Positions 25,966 to 35,463 are shown, counted from the first letter of the stretch. The stretch is 64,000 nt of DNA from Pedococcus sp. 5OH_020 (GCF_027812955.1 NZ_JAPYZV010000011.1:1-64000); one strand, 5' to 3'. The notes: generated by a model from the letters alone, not told the origin. Numbers and translations: made by a program.

Positions 25966-26364
25966 ATGAGTGCAGCAGTCGCCTGGGACGTCGCCCCCGC
26001 ACCGGTGCGGATGCCGGTTCGTCCGGCCCGGCCACGGCTGGTCTCGCTGCCCTGCGGGGAGGCCGCGAAGGCCGTGCCGGCCGCCCCGCTGAGGCTGACC
26101 CGCGCAGGGCGCTTGGCGATCACGCTGACCTCCGTGACGGCCGCGCTGGTGACCACCGTGGCACTGTTCTCCGGCGGCGCATCGGCCATGACCATCGACC
26201 ACTCCACCTCGGTACAGCCAGGGCAGACCCTTTCACAGATCGCGACGGAGCAGCTCCCACAGCTGCCCATGGCCGACGCCGTCGCCCGGATCCAGGTCGC
26301 GAACGACCTGACAGGGACGCAGGTGCATGCTGGCCAGACGCTACTCATCCCAGCGGTCGGCTGA
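25966..26364 (+). CDS. LysM-domain membrane protein, SOS-type cell-division suppressor candidate
   Basis: A 132-residue protein with a Pro/Arg-rich cytoplasmic start, one membrane segment near residues 47-70 ([20 protein letters not shown]) and an extracellular LysM domain ([40 protein letters not shown]). Start ATG 25966 is spaced 5 bases from GGAGG. Divergent pairing with lexA and this small TM-LysM layout match the actinobacterial SOS genes Rv2719c/ChiZ and DivS, which slow septation after DNA damage, and Bacillus YneA by analogy. The function is inferred from position and layout. The stop codon lies in a 16-bp tandem array. Confidence 0.85.
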   Translation: MSAAVAWDVAPAPVRMPVRPARPRLVSLPCGEAAKAVPAAPLRLTRAGRLAITLTSVTAALVTTVALFSGGASAMTIDHSTSVQPGQTLSQIATEQLPQLPMADAVARIQVANDLTGTQVHAGQTLLIPAVG

Positions 26365-26437
26365 CGTCTGCGCTGGTCGACGTCTGCGCTGGTCGACGTC
26401 TGCGCTGGTCGACGTCTGCGCTGGTCGACGTCTGCGC
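26363..26437 (+). repeat. 16-bp tandem array after the LysM gene
   Basis: GACGTCTGCGCTGGTC is repeated perfectly at 26363-26378, 26379-26394, 26395-26410 and 26411-26426, then 11 bases of a fifth unit. It overlaps the stop codon of the LysM gene. Perfect identity between units suggests recent expansion. Confidence 0.9.
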
Positions 26438-26530
26438 AGGCTGCGGCTCCCGACTGCTCGAACGGCGCCCCTCAGCCGTCGGAACGCCGCCCGTCCGTCA
26501 GCGTGGCAGCACTCGCCGCTGGCATGAGGA

Positions 26531-27766
26531 TCACGCTGCTTTGCACAGGTGGGTCCATCGAAGCGCCGAGGTGTCTCCGGCCCGCTGTACCGCGATCTCG
26601 TCCACCCCCACGGCCCCGGCCGTCGCGGTCGTGGGAATCGGCGCGCCCGCCGACATGCGGTAGTACGCCTTTCCGGGAAGCGCAACCAGGACGCTCGCGT
26701 CGCTCGGGTGGAAGCTGAGGTGGTTGTAGCTGGTACCACTACCTGCGCGGTCGATCGCGATCTGGTCCACCACCACGGGGGTGCGGTAGCCGCCGATGTT
26801 GGTCCACGAGCTGACTACGACCGGAGCTCCTCCCAGGACCCGGTAGACCTCCTGGCGCTGAGCACCTTGGATGAACGTCCCATTGGCCGGCCGTGCCCTC
26901 AGATGGTTCCAGTGGCCCCCGGACCCTGCCCGGTCGATCGCGTTCTGGTCGACGGTCACGGTGGGCTTGACGCCACCGAAGGGGGTCCAGGTGGTCACGA
27001 GGAGTGGGGCACCTCCGGCGATGCGGTAGGTCTCGCCACGTTGCGCTCCGCGGATGAACGCGCCCTCCGCCGGCCGCGCCGGCAGGGCGGCCAGGGTCGA
27101 GCCCGAAACGAGGTGGGTAGGCTGAATGCCGCCGAGGCCCGTCCAGGTGGACGTGAAGACCGGCGCCTTCCCGACCAGCCGGTACACCTCACCGGTCTCC
27201 CGCGCCTGCAGGAACGTCCCGGACGGTGGTGGCTGGTAGGCCGTGTCCTTGAAGTGGATGAAGTTGCTCGGATAGTTGACATCGCCGTACGGGACGCGCC
27301 ATCGCGAGGAGTACCCGCTCCAGGCGGAGTCGGAGATGACGACGTAGCTGCTGGTGACCTCCTCGACATACCCGACGTGGCCATAGGACGGCGCGTAGGC
27401 GCTGCCGTAGTTCCACTGGGCGATGGACCCGACCTTCGGGGTCCGGTCGACGCGGTAGCCCTTGGCCTTGGCGTTCGCTGCCCAGCTTCCGGCGTTGCCG
27501 AGACCGGAGATGTTCGCCAGACCGTTCCGGCTGAGTCGGTACGCGGCGTAGTTGACGCAGTTGTTGCCGCTGGCACTGACCGGGAAGCCCCAGACGGACC
27601 TGCCGGCGTAGCCGGAGAACGAGATGCAGGCCACCGAGGAGGCCTTGCACTCCCGGACCATGGTCGCGGCCTGGGCTGGCAACGCCGTGATGCCCAGAGT
27701 GGTCGCCGCCAGCAGGAGCAGGGTCAGGGCCGTGGTCGACGCACGATGGAGGAACGGAGAGGTCAT
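26531..27766 (-). CDS. Secreted CHAP-domain amidase/peptidase with repeat tail
   Basis: A 411-residue exported protein. The signal peptide is TTALTLLLLAATTLGITALP ending at AQA. A CHAP cysteine peptidase domain spans about 45-180, with the Cys in GNNCVNYAAYRLSRNG and the His in SYGHVGYVEEVTSS. Three to four repeats of roughly 60 residues follow (for example IRGAQRGETYRIAGGAPLLV and IQGAQRQEVYRVLGGAPVVV, each followed by an IDRAGSG box). These look like beta-strand wall- or sugar-binding modules. CHAP enzymes cut peptidoglycan stem peptides or amide bonds. It is convergent with the LysM gene, itself a probable wall-binding protein. Confidence 0.85.
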   Translation of the reverse strand: MTSPFLHRASTTALTLLLLAATTLGITALPAQAATMVRECKASSVACISFSGYAGRSVWGFPVSASGNNCVNYAAYRLSRNGLANISGLGNAGSWAANAKAKGYRVDRTPKVGSIAQWNYGSAYAPSYGHVGYVEEVTSSYVVISDSAWSGYSSRWRVPYGDVNYPSNFIHFKDTAYQPPPSGTFLQARETGEVYRLVGKAPVFTSTWTGLGGIQPTHLVSGSTLAALPARPAEGAFIRGAQRGETYRIAGGAPLLVTTWTPFGGVKPTVTVDQNAIDRAGSGGHWNHLRARPANGTFIQGAQRQEVYRVLGGAPVVVSSWTNIGGYRTPVVVDQIAIDRAGSGTSYNHLSFHPSDASVLVALPGKAYYRMSAGAPIPTTATAGAVGVDEIAVQRAGDTSALRWTHLCKAA

Positions 27767-28070
27767 GACTTCCTGGGGGTGGGGGACAGGTCAACGCCAT
27801 GCGGCGTGACCCGTCTGATCCAGCCATGGTCAGGGGGCCGCCAGCCAGCCTGGCGGGCGACTGGCCGGCCTGTCATGTGGTCGCGCAAACTCCAACCGTG
27901 TAGTTCATCTGCGCCCATGCCGACACCGCCTCGAACAAGCGGGGAAGCCGGGGTCGAAGGCGTCTCGAACGAGCGGGGAAGCCGGGTGGAACCGGTGTGG
28001 CGGGCGCATCGGGATGCCCCTCGCTGCCCGATATGGCATGTTGGGCCGTAAGTGCAGATGAGGAGGCTCG
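27767..28070. other. Region upstream of fdhA with a 23-bp direct repeat
   Basis: No gene is supported here. A near-perfect direct repeat lies at 27931-27953 and 27965-27987 (TCGAACAAGCGGGGAAGCCG against TCGAACGAGCGGGGAAGCCG). It may be an operator for the formate dehydrogenase operon or part of the repeat habit of this genome. Confidence 0.5.
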
Positions 28071-31000
28071 GTGGACGTCAAGAGGACCTTGCTTTCCTGG
28101 CCCGTCGTACGTCAGGTGGCCACCGGCGACCTGCTCGGGCGCGGACCGGCGGTGACCTCGCGGCAGACACGCGAGCTGGCGCCTCGCACCAGCACCGCCG
28201 ACAGGGTCGTCCAGAGCGTCTGCCCCTACTGCGCCGTCGGCTGCGGCCAGCGGGTGTTCGTCAAGGACGAGCGCGTGGTGCAGATCGAGGGGGACCCGGA
28301 CTCGCCGATCTCCCGCGGGCGGCTGTGCCCCAAGGGCTCGGCCAGCGAGCAGCTCGTCAACAGCCCCGGACGGCAGACGAAGGTCCGCTACCGACGCCCT
28401 GGGGGCACCGAGTGGGAGGACCTGGACCGCGACACCGCCGTGGACCTCATCGCCGAGCGGTTCATCGAGAGCCGGCGTAGAGGCTGGCAGGACCACGACG
28501 AGAACGGCCGTCCCCTGCGCCGGACCATGGCCATCGCCTCGCTCGGCGGCGCAACGCTGGACAACGAGGAGAACTACCTCATCAAGAAGCTCTTCACGGC
28601 GGCGGGCGCGATCCAGATCGAGAACCAGGCGCGTATTTGACACTCCGCCACGGTCCCCAGTCTGGGGGCCTCGTTCGGCCGTGGCGGTGCCACGCAGTAC
28701 CTGCAGGACCTGGCCAACGCCGACTGCATCGTGATCCAGGGCTCCAACATGGCCGAGTGCCATCCGGTGGGGTTCCAGTGGGTCGCGGAGGCGAGGCGCA
28801 GAGGCGCCAAGGTGATCCACATCGACCCGCGGTTCACCAGGACCTCGGCGAGCGCTGACAAGCACATCCCGATCCGGGCCGGCAGCGACGTGGTCTTCCT
28901 CGGAGCCCTGGTGAACCATGTCCTGGCGAAGGAGCTCTACTTCCGGGACTACGTCGTGGCGTACACGAATGCCTCGACCCTGGTCAACGAGGACTACCGC
29001 GACACCGAGGCCCTCGACGGCCTGTTCTCCGGCTACGACCCGGAGAAGGGCGCGTACAGCCTGAAGTCCTGGGCCTACGAGACTGACGGCTCCGACGACC
29101 AGAACCGGGCGGGGTCTGTGGGCGAGGCGGGTCCCGAGGAGCACGGGGCCATGAAGTCGGACCACTCCGCCGGTGACCAGCACGGTTCGGGTGGGCCGGC
29201 GCTGGAGCACGCCAAGGTCCTACGGGACGAGACCCTGCAGCACCCCCGGACGGTCTTCCAGATCCTCAAGCGGCACTACGCGCGCTACACACCGGAGCTG
29301 GTGGCCGACACGTGTGGCATCTCGGTCGACGACTTCCACTACGTGGCCAAGGCGATCACCGAGAACAGCGGGCGCGACAGGACGACCTCCTGGGTCTACT
29401 CGGTCGGCTGGACCCAGCACACGCTCGGCGCGCAGTTCATCCGGACCTCGGCGATTCTGCAGCTGCTGCTGGGGAACATGGGACGTCCCGGCGGCGGCAT
29501 CATGGCGCTGCGGGGCCATGCGAGCATCCAGGGCTCGACCGACATCCCGACGCTCTACAACATCCTCCCCGGGTACCTCGCGATGCCGATGGCCGGCACC
29601 CACGACACCTGGGAGCAGTACCTGGACGCGATCGCCAGCAAGGAGCAGAAGGGCTTCTGGGCCAACGCCGACGCGTATGCCGTGAGCCTGCTCAAGTCAT
29701 GGTGGGGCGACACGGCGACCGCGGAGAACAACTGGTGCTACGACTACCTGCCGCGGCTCAGCGGGCCGCACGGGACGTACCAGACCGTGATGTCGATGCT
29801 CGAGGACGAGGTGGAGGGCTACTTCCTCCTCGGGCAGAACCCGGCGGTCGGCTCCGCCCACGGGCGGATGCAGCGGCTCGGGCTCTCACACCTGAAGTGG
29901 CTCGTCGTGCGCGACCTCAACCTGATCGAGTCGGCGACGTTCTGGAAGGACGGGCCCGAGATCGCGACAGGGGAGCTGAAGACCGAGGACATCCAGACGG
30001 AGGTGTTCTTCCTGCCGCCGGCCTCGCATGTAGAGAAGGCGGGCACGTTCACGCAGACCCAGCGGCTGCTCCAGTGGCGGCACAAGGCCGTCGCGCCGCC
30101 CGGCGACTGCCAGAGCGAGCTCGAGTTCTTCTACGAGCTCGGCCGGCGGATCCGCCAGAAGCTCAAGGACTCCACCGACCCCCGGGACCGCCCGCTCCTC
30201 GACCTCACGTGGGACTACCCGGTGGACGAGACGGGCGAGATCGACCCGACAGCGGTGCTGCTCGAGATCAACGGCGTGCACCTGACCGGGGCTGACGCCG
30301 GCAAGCCGCTCGACACGTACATCGACATGCGCGCGGACGGCTCCACGACAGGCGGGTGCTGGATCTACACCGGCGTGTTCGGCGGCGGCGTCAACCATGC
30401 CGCGAGCCGGGTTCCAGGACGCGAGCAGAACGAGGTGGCCCTGGACTGGGGCTGGGCCTGGCCGATGAACCGCCGCATCCTCTACAACCGCGCGTCCGCA
30501 GACCCGGACGGCAAGCCGTGGAGCGAGCGGAAGGCCTACGTATGGTGGGACGAGGCGTCCGGGAAGTGGACCGGCGACGACGTGCCCGACTTCCCGGTGA
30601 CCACCCGACCCGACTACCGTCCGGGCGAGGGCACGGGTGGTCCTCAAGGCCTCGCCGGCGACGACCCCTTCATCATGCAGGCCGACGGCAAGGGGTGGCT
30701 CTTCACGCCGAAGGGCATGCTCGACGGGCCCCTGCCGACGCACTACGAGCCGCAGGAGTCCCCGGTCCGCAACCCGCTCTACGCGCAGCAGTCCAACCCC
30801 GCGCGAAAGGTGTTCCCGCGCAAGGACAACCTGTGGGCACCCTCCGCGGGCGCGCCTGGCTCGGAGGTCTACCCGTACGTGTTCACCACGTACCGCCTCA
30901 CCGAGCACCACACGGCCGGCGGAATGTCCCGGTGGCTCCCGTACCTCGCGGAGCTCCAGCCGGAGTTCTTCTGCGAGGTCTCGCCTGAGCTCGCCGCCGA

Positions 31001-31403
31001 GCGGGGCCTGGAGAACGGAGGCTGGGCCACGCTGGTGTCGGCACGCACGGCGATCGAGGCGCGAGTCCTGGTGACCGAGCGGATGACTCCCATGACGATC
31101 GGGGGTCGCACGATCCACCAGATCGGGCTGCCATACCACTGGGGTGTGGGCAGCGAGGCGCTGGTGACCGGCGACGCGGCCAACGACCTGCTAGGCGTCG
31201 CGCTCGACCCCAACGTGCAGATCCAGGAGTCCAAGGTCGGCTCCTGTGACATCAAGCCGGGGCGCAGGCCGCGGGGCGAGGAGCTCCTTCGGCTCGTGGC
31301 CGAGTACCAGTCGCGGTCCGGGACGACGGTCATGACGGGCAACGAGCTCGACACGACGGGGGCGGACGCGACAGACATCGACTCGACAGGGCAGGAGCAC
31401 TGA
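28071..31403 (+). CDS. fdhA: Selenocysteine formate dehydrogenase, catalytic (alpha) subunit
   Basis: A molybdopterin/tungstopterin oxidoreductase of 1110 residues if UGA 28638-28640 is read as selenocysteine (residue 190). The frame is open on both sides of the UGA. The context IENQARI-U-HSATVPSLG is the active-site context of Sec formate dehydrogenases (E. coli FdnG/FdhF type). The N-terminal [4Fe-4S] site is CPYCAVGCG (C51, C54, C58) with C86 in LCPKGS. A SECIS-like hairpin starts 11 bases after the UGA. A low-complexity insert (about residues 337-382, DGSDDQNRAGSVGEAGPEEH and on) is unusual. I see no twin-arginine signal, so a cytoplasmic enzyme is likely. GTG start after GAGGAGG. A standard gene call would split it at 28640. 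Confidence 0.93.
28641..28685 (+). promoter_or_regulatory. Bacterial SECIS-like element downstream of the Sec UGA
   Basis: GGTCCCC (28652-28658), loop AGTCT (28659-28663) and GGGGGCC (28664-28670) form a 7-bp stem. The loop begins 19 bases after the UGA. It resembles the E. coli fdhF SECIS apical loop (AGGUCU). An outer pairing GCCAC (28647-28651) with GTGGC (28681-28685) can enclose it. SelB is expected to bind such a hairpin and recruit Sec-tRNA; a selB gene lies 7 kb downstream. Confidence 0.75.
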
Positions 31404-32476
31404 TGGGGTTCTGGAAGAACCAGCTGACGGGTCCCACGGATCCCGCCACCGACGCGGCCTGGGACACCGGCAAGCCCCGGAAGGGGTTCTTCACCGACAC
31501 CTCCATCTGCATCGGGTGCAAGGCGTGCGAGGTGGCCTGCAAGGAGTGGAACGCCGTCCCCGAGGACGGGCTGGGGCTGCTGGGCTCGTCCTACGACAAC
31601 ACCGGTGCCTTGGGAGCGAGCACCTGGCGGCACGTCGCATTCGTCGAGCAGGACGGTGACCGCATCGCCACGGCGCGCGAGTCTGGCCGCCGCCTGGTCG
31701 ACCTCGGTATGCCGGCACTTCGCGCGACCGCGGAGGCGGCCGGCGGGTCCAGTGATGGGTCGGGTGTGACCGACCTGCGCGGGGCCACCCCCACGGAGCG
31801 CACCGCGGTGGGGCAACGCGAGTCCACAGGGCAGCCCTTCCAGGACGGTGGCTCGGCGGGGGTGGCCGTCGCAGAAGCCGAGATCCCGGACTTCCGGTGG
31901 CTGATGTCCTCGGACGTGTGCAAACACTGCACGCACGCCGCATGCCTGGACGTCTGCCCCACGGGAGCGCTGTTCCGCACCGAGTTCGGCACGGTGGTCG
32001 TCCAGGACGACGTGTGCAACGGCTGCGGCTACTGCGTCGCCGCGTGCCCGTTCGGCGTGATCGAACGCCGCCCCGGCGAGGACACGGTGAAGAACGCCGG
32101 CATCGCCCAGAAGTGCACCCTGTGCTACGACCGGATCGGCCACGACCAGACCCCTGCCTGCGCCCAGGCCTGTCCCACCACGTCGATCAAGTTCGGCGAC
32201 CTCGCACAGATGCAGGACGCGGCGCGCGAGCGTGTCGACGTACTGCATGACCTGGGTTACCCGGAGGCGCGGCTCTACGGCGCGAACGAGAACGACGGGG
32301 TCGGTGGCACGGGCTCGGTCTTCCTGCTGCTCGACGAGCCGGAGGTGTACGGCCTGCCGCCGGACCCCAGGGTCACCACGGCGGCGCTACCCGACATGTT
32401 CCGCAAGGCCGGCTTCGCGGCGGTCGCGATGCTCGGGCTCGCGGCGGCGTCGTTCGTAGGAGGTCGCCGGCGATGA
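31403..32476 (+). CDS. fdhB: Formate dehydrogenase Fe-S (beta) subunit
   Basis: A 357-residue ferredoxin-like subunit with four [4Fe-4S] motifs: CIGCKACEVACKEWN (about 33-47), CKHCTHAACLDVCPTGAL (about 174-191), CNGCGYCVAACPFGV (about 206-220) and CTLCYDRIGHDQTPACAQAC (about 239-258). It passes electrons from the FdhA molybdopterin centre to the membrane anchor. A Ser/Gly/Thr-rich insert of about 70 residues between the first and second clusters is not typical. The C-terminus has one hydrophobic segment (AAVAMLGLAAASFVGG), as in membrane-bound FdnH-type subunits. It overlaps the fdhA stop by one base and nrfD by four. Confidence 0.93.
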   Translation: MGFWKNQLTGPTDPATDAAWDTGKPRKGFFTDTSICIGCKACEVACKEWNAVPEDGLGLLGSSYDNTGALGASTWRHVAFVEQDGDRIATARESGRRLVDLGMPALRATAEAAGGSSDGSGVTDLRGATPTERTAVGQRESTGQPFQDGGSAGVAVAEAEIPDFRWLMSSDVCKHCTHAACLDVCPTGALFRTEFGTVVVQDDVCNGCGYCVAACPFGVIERRPGEDTVKNAGIAQKCTLCYDRIGHDQTPACAQACPTTSIKFGDLAQMQDAARERVDVLHDLGYPEARLYGANENDGVGGTGSVFLLLDEPEVYGLPPDPRVTTAALPDMFRKAGFAAVAMLGLAAASFVGGRRR

Positions 32477-33540
32477 CGACCAACCCGCTCGACGCCGACC
32501 GGCCGCCCGAGCGCACCCGGGCGGAGCGGCGAGCCGAGCGTCGGGCCGGTGGGGGACGGCGCGACGAGTCGCTCATGGTTCCGGACGTGAAGTTCGAGAG
32601 CTACTACGGCCGCTCAGTGGTGAAGCCGGCTCCCTGGGAGGCCGACATCCCGGCGTACATCTTCCTCGGCGGGGTCGCCGCGGGTTCAGGTCTCATCGGT
32701 GCCGGGGCGGCCGCGAGGAGGCTGCCGACGTTGCGCCGCAACGCGCGCTACTCCGCGCTCGCAGCCGTGGCAGTGGGAGGCCTCGCACTGGTGCGCGACC
32801 TCGGTAAGCCCTCGCGCGCGCTCAACATGATGCGGACGGTCAAGGTCACCTCGCCGATGTCCGTCGGGAGCTGGATCCTCACCGCCTTCGGCGCGTTCGC
32901 CGGGCTGGCCGTCGCCAGCGAGGCGGGTCAAGGGTTCCTGGACCGGGACTCCGGCCTGGCGAAGGTGCTTCGTGTCGCGGACCCCGCCGCGTCTGCGGGC
33001 TCCGCTCTGATGGCGCCCCCTCTTGCGGCGTACACCGCGATACTCCTGGCGGACACCGCGTCGCCCACGTGGCACGAGTCGTACCGTCAGCTGCCGTTCG
33101 TGTTCGTCGGCTCCGCGAGCGCGGCGGCGGCCGGTCTCGCGTTGCTGACCTCGCCCCCGGAACAGACCGGGCCGGCGCGACGGATGGCGGCGGCCGGCGC
33201 GGCACTGGAGCTCGTGGCGATGCACAGGATGGAGGGCAACCTCGGCGAGGTGCTCGCGGAGCCGCTGCGCACCGGACGAGCCGGCCTACTCCTGCGCGCG
33301 AGCAAGGCGTTGACCGGCGCCGGCGCAGTGACCGCAACGGTATTCGGGCGCAACCGCGTCGCCGCAGGCCTGAGCGGGCTGGCGCTCCTGGCGGGTTCGG
33401 CGTGCACGCGTTTCGGAGTGTTCGAAGCGGGCATTGAGTCCGCCAAGGACCCTCGCTACACCGTCTCACCGCAACGGGAGCGTCTGGAGCGGCGTCGCGC
33501 CGAGGGGGTCACCGACGACGCCATCACGACAAGTCGATAG
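32473..33540 (+). CDS. NrfD-family membrane anchor subunit
   Basis: A 355-residue integral membrane protein of the NrfD/PsrC type, with about eight hydrophobic helices after a 50-residue basic cytoplasmic leader. PWEADIPAYIFLGGVAAGSG near residue 53 is the typical first helix, followed by DLGKPSRALNMMRTVKVTSP and MSVGSWILTAFG. These subunits exchange electrons with the quinone pool without heme. Their use in place of a cytochrome b gamma subunit marks the FDH as an NrfD-linked type. The start overlaps fdhB by 4 bases, so the three FDH genes form one translational unit. Confidence 0.9.
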   Translation: MTTNPLDADRPPERTRAERRAERRAGGGRRDESLMVPDVKFESYYGRSVVKPAPWEADIPAYIFLGGVAAGSGLIGAGAAARRLPTLRRNARYSALAAVAVGGLALVRDLGKPSRALNMMRTVKVTSPMSVGSWILTAFGAFAGLAVASEAGQGFLDRDSGLAKVLRVADPAASAGSALMAPPLAAYTAILLADTASPTWHESYRQLPFVFVGSASAAAAGLALLTSPPEQTGPARRMAAAGAALELVAMHRMEGNLGEVLAEPLRTGRAGLLLRASKALTGAGAVTATVFGRNRVAAGLSGLALLAGSACTRFGVFEAGIESAKDPRYTVSPQRERLERRRAEGVTDDAITTSR

Positions 33541-33573
33541 GGGTGCGTATCCGGCCCCTGAAGGGAGAGACCG

Positions 33574-34962
33574 ATGAGCGAGTCCTCACGCACCCGAACG
33601 CTGGACGCAGGCCCTCAAGGCCATGACACCGCCACGCCGAACCGCTGGCTGATCCTCGTCGCCGGGGTGCTGGTGCAGCTGGCCATCGGGGCGGTCTACG
33701 CATGGAGCGTGTTCGCCAAGGCGCTGCAGAGCCAGGAGGCCTTCGGCTGGTCGAAGTCCACGGCCTCCATCCCGTTCGAGGTCGTCATCGGGATGATCTT
33801 CGTCGGCAGCTTCGTCGGTGGTCGCATCCAGGACCGCAAGGGTCCGCGGATCGTCGCGCTGGTCGGAGGGGTGATCTACGCGGTCGGCGTGATCCTGGCG
33901 TCGTTCGCCACCGACGAGAGCAAGCTGTGGCTGCTGGTTCTCGGGTATGGCGTGCTCGGCGGCTTCGGCCTCGGGATGGTCTACATCGTGCCGATCGCCA
34001 TGCTGCAGAAGTGGTTCCCCGACAAGCCGGGTCTGATCACCGGCATCGCGGTCGCAGGCTTCGGCTTCGGTGCCGTCATCACCGCGCCGGTGGGGCAGCG
34101 GCTCATCGACGCGACGCCGTCGGTGCCGACGAAGGCGTTCCTCCCCTTGGGTATCGGCTACCTCGTGGCGATCCTGTTGGGTGCCAGCCTCTTCCGGAAC
34201 CCCCCGGCCGGATACCAGGTGCCGGGGACTGCCCGGGGGGCCTCCTCTGCGCCGGCCCGTGCACCGAGGTCCGGCGGCGCCACCACTACGGCGCCAGACG
34301 GCGGGGCGGCCTCCACGCCCGCCAGCGTGGTGGCCTCGGAGCGCACGCCCACCAGAGACTTCCCGACGAACGAGGCGCTCTCCACCCCGCAGTGGTACCT
34401 GCTGACGGCGATCCTGACGCTCAGTGTCACCGCCGGGATCTCGCTGATCTCCGTCGCAGCGGGGTCGGCGACCGATGTCGCGGGCTTCTCCAAGCTCGCC
34501 GCCGCCAGCCTCGTCGGAACGCTCGGCCTCTTCAACGGCGGCGGCCGCATCCTGTGGGGCTGGCTGTCCGACAGGATCGGCAAGATGCCCGCGTTCATGG
34601 GGATCCTCGGTATCCAGGGCATCTGCCTGATCCTGATCCCGCATGCCTCCTCGCCCGCCATGTTCGCCATCCTCGCGGCGCTGGTCTACACCTGCTACGG
34701 CGGCGCGTTCGGGACGATGCCGTCCACGGCCGGTCGCTTCTTCGGCGTCAAGAACGCGGGCGCGATCTACGGGCTGATGCTCATCGGCTGGAGCATCGGC
34801 GGGGTCGTCGGGCCACTGTTGATCGCGAAGCTCATCGGCGACGAGAAGGCGTACACCCGCGGCTTCACAGTGGTGGGGATCATTGCGCTCGTCGCCCTGG
34901 TCATCCCGCTGGTCACCCGGAAGCCGCGCGACGGCGCTGGTTCCGACGTCACGGCTTCCTGA
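33574..34962 (+). CDS. OFA-family MFS transporter (oxalate/formate antiporter-like)
   Basis: A 462-residue, 12-helix major facilitator protein. The opening NRWLILVAGVLVQLAIGAVY with AWSVFAKALQ and the FGWSKSTASIPFEV loop are typical of the OFA subfamily. YGVLGGFGLGMVYIVPIAML and GRFFGVKNAGAIYGLMLIGW support it. A Pro/Ala/Gly-rich central loop (about 218-262) separates the halves. It lies 33 bases after the NrfD subunit and follows AGGGAGAG, so it probably belongs to the fdh operon and moves formate or a related carboxylate. The substrate is inferred from family and context. Confidence 0.85.
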   Translation: MSESSRTRTLDAGPQGHDTATPNRWLILVAGVLVQLAIGAVYAWSVFAKALQSQEAFGWSKSTASIPFEVVIGMIFVGSFVGGRIQDRKGPRIVALVGGVIYAVGVILASFATDESKLWLLVLGYGVLGGFGLGMVYIVPIAMLQKWFPDKPGLITGIAVAGFGFGAVITAPVGQRLIDATPSVPTKAFLPLGIGYLVAILLGASLFRNPPAGYQVPGTARGASSAPARAPRSGGATTTAPDGGAASTPASVVASERTPTRDFPTNEALSTPQWYLLTAILTLSVTAGISLISVAAGSATDVAGFSKLAAASLVGTLGLFNGGGRILWGWLSDRIGKMPAFMGILGIQGICLILIPHASSPAMFAILAALVYTCYGGAFGTMPSTAGRFFGVKNAGAIYGLMLIGWSIGGVVGPLLIAKLIGDEKAYTRGFTVVGIIALVALVIPLVTRKPRDGAGSDVTAS

Positions 34963-35019
34963 GAAGTCGGTACTGAGGGAGCCGCGCACCCAGGTGGCCG
35001 CGGGTCAAGCGGTCGGTCC

Positions 35020-35463
35020 TCACTGCCGCACGTCTGCGCCATCCGCACTCAGCGGCAGTCCCTCCTGCGACCACGCCTCGACGCCGCCGACCACGTCGGT
35101 AGCGTCGAGGCCCAGTGCGCGGAGCGCGGCCGCGGCGAAGGAGGAGCTGTAGCCCTGGCGGCACAGCACGACCACCCGTCGCCCGGGTGCGGTCTCGGGG
35201 ATGCTGTACGCGCTCGTGGGGTCCAGGCGCCACTCGAGTACGGTGCGGTCGATGACGATCGCACCGGGGACCTCTCCGACGGCAGCGCGCTGTGAGGGAG
35301 TGCGGGTGTCGACCAGCAGGGCACCCTCGCGCTGCTCGTGGAAAGCCTCCGTAGGTGTGAGCCGGTCCAGCCCTTGGCGGACCGTCGCCAGGAGCTCATC
35401 GACCCTGCTGGGCTGGCTTCGTTCGGGACTCGCGTGACCCCCGTCGCTACCCCCGCTGCCCAC
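35020..35463 (-). CDS. Rhodanese-like sulfurtransferase
   Basis: A 147-residue single-domain rhodanese. The active-site loop is VVLCRQGYSSSFAA with nucleophile Cys101. ALLVDTRTPSQRAAVGEVPG and the final GGVEAWSQEGLPL are family signatures. It starts at a GTG (35463) with TAGAGT 6 bases upstream and no ribosome site (leaderless). It sits between the formate transporter and tRNA-Sec, facing away from the latter. Rhodaneses pass persulfide sulfur and can carry selenium. A role in supplying sulfur to the FDH cofactor or selenium to Sec synthesis is speculation from position. Confidence 0.87.
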   Translation of the reverse strand: MGSGGSDGGHASPERSQPSRVDELLATVRQGLDRLTPTEAFHEQREGALLVDTRTPSQRAAVGEVPGAIVIDRTVLEWRLDPTSAYSIPETAPGRRVVVLCRQGYSSSFAAAALRALGLDATDVVGGVEAWSQEGLPLSADGADVRQ

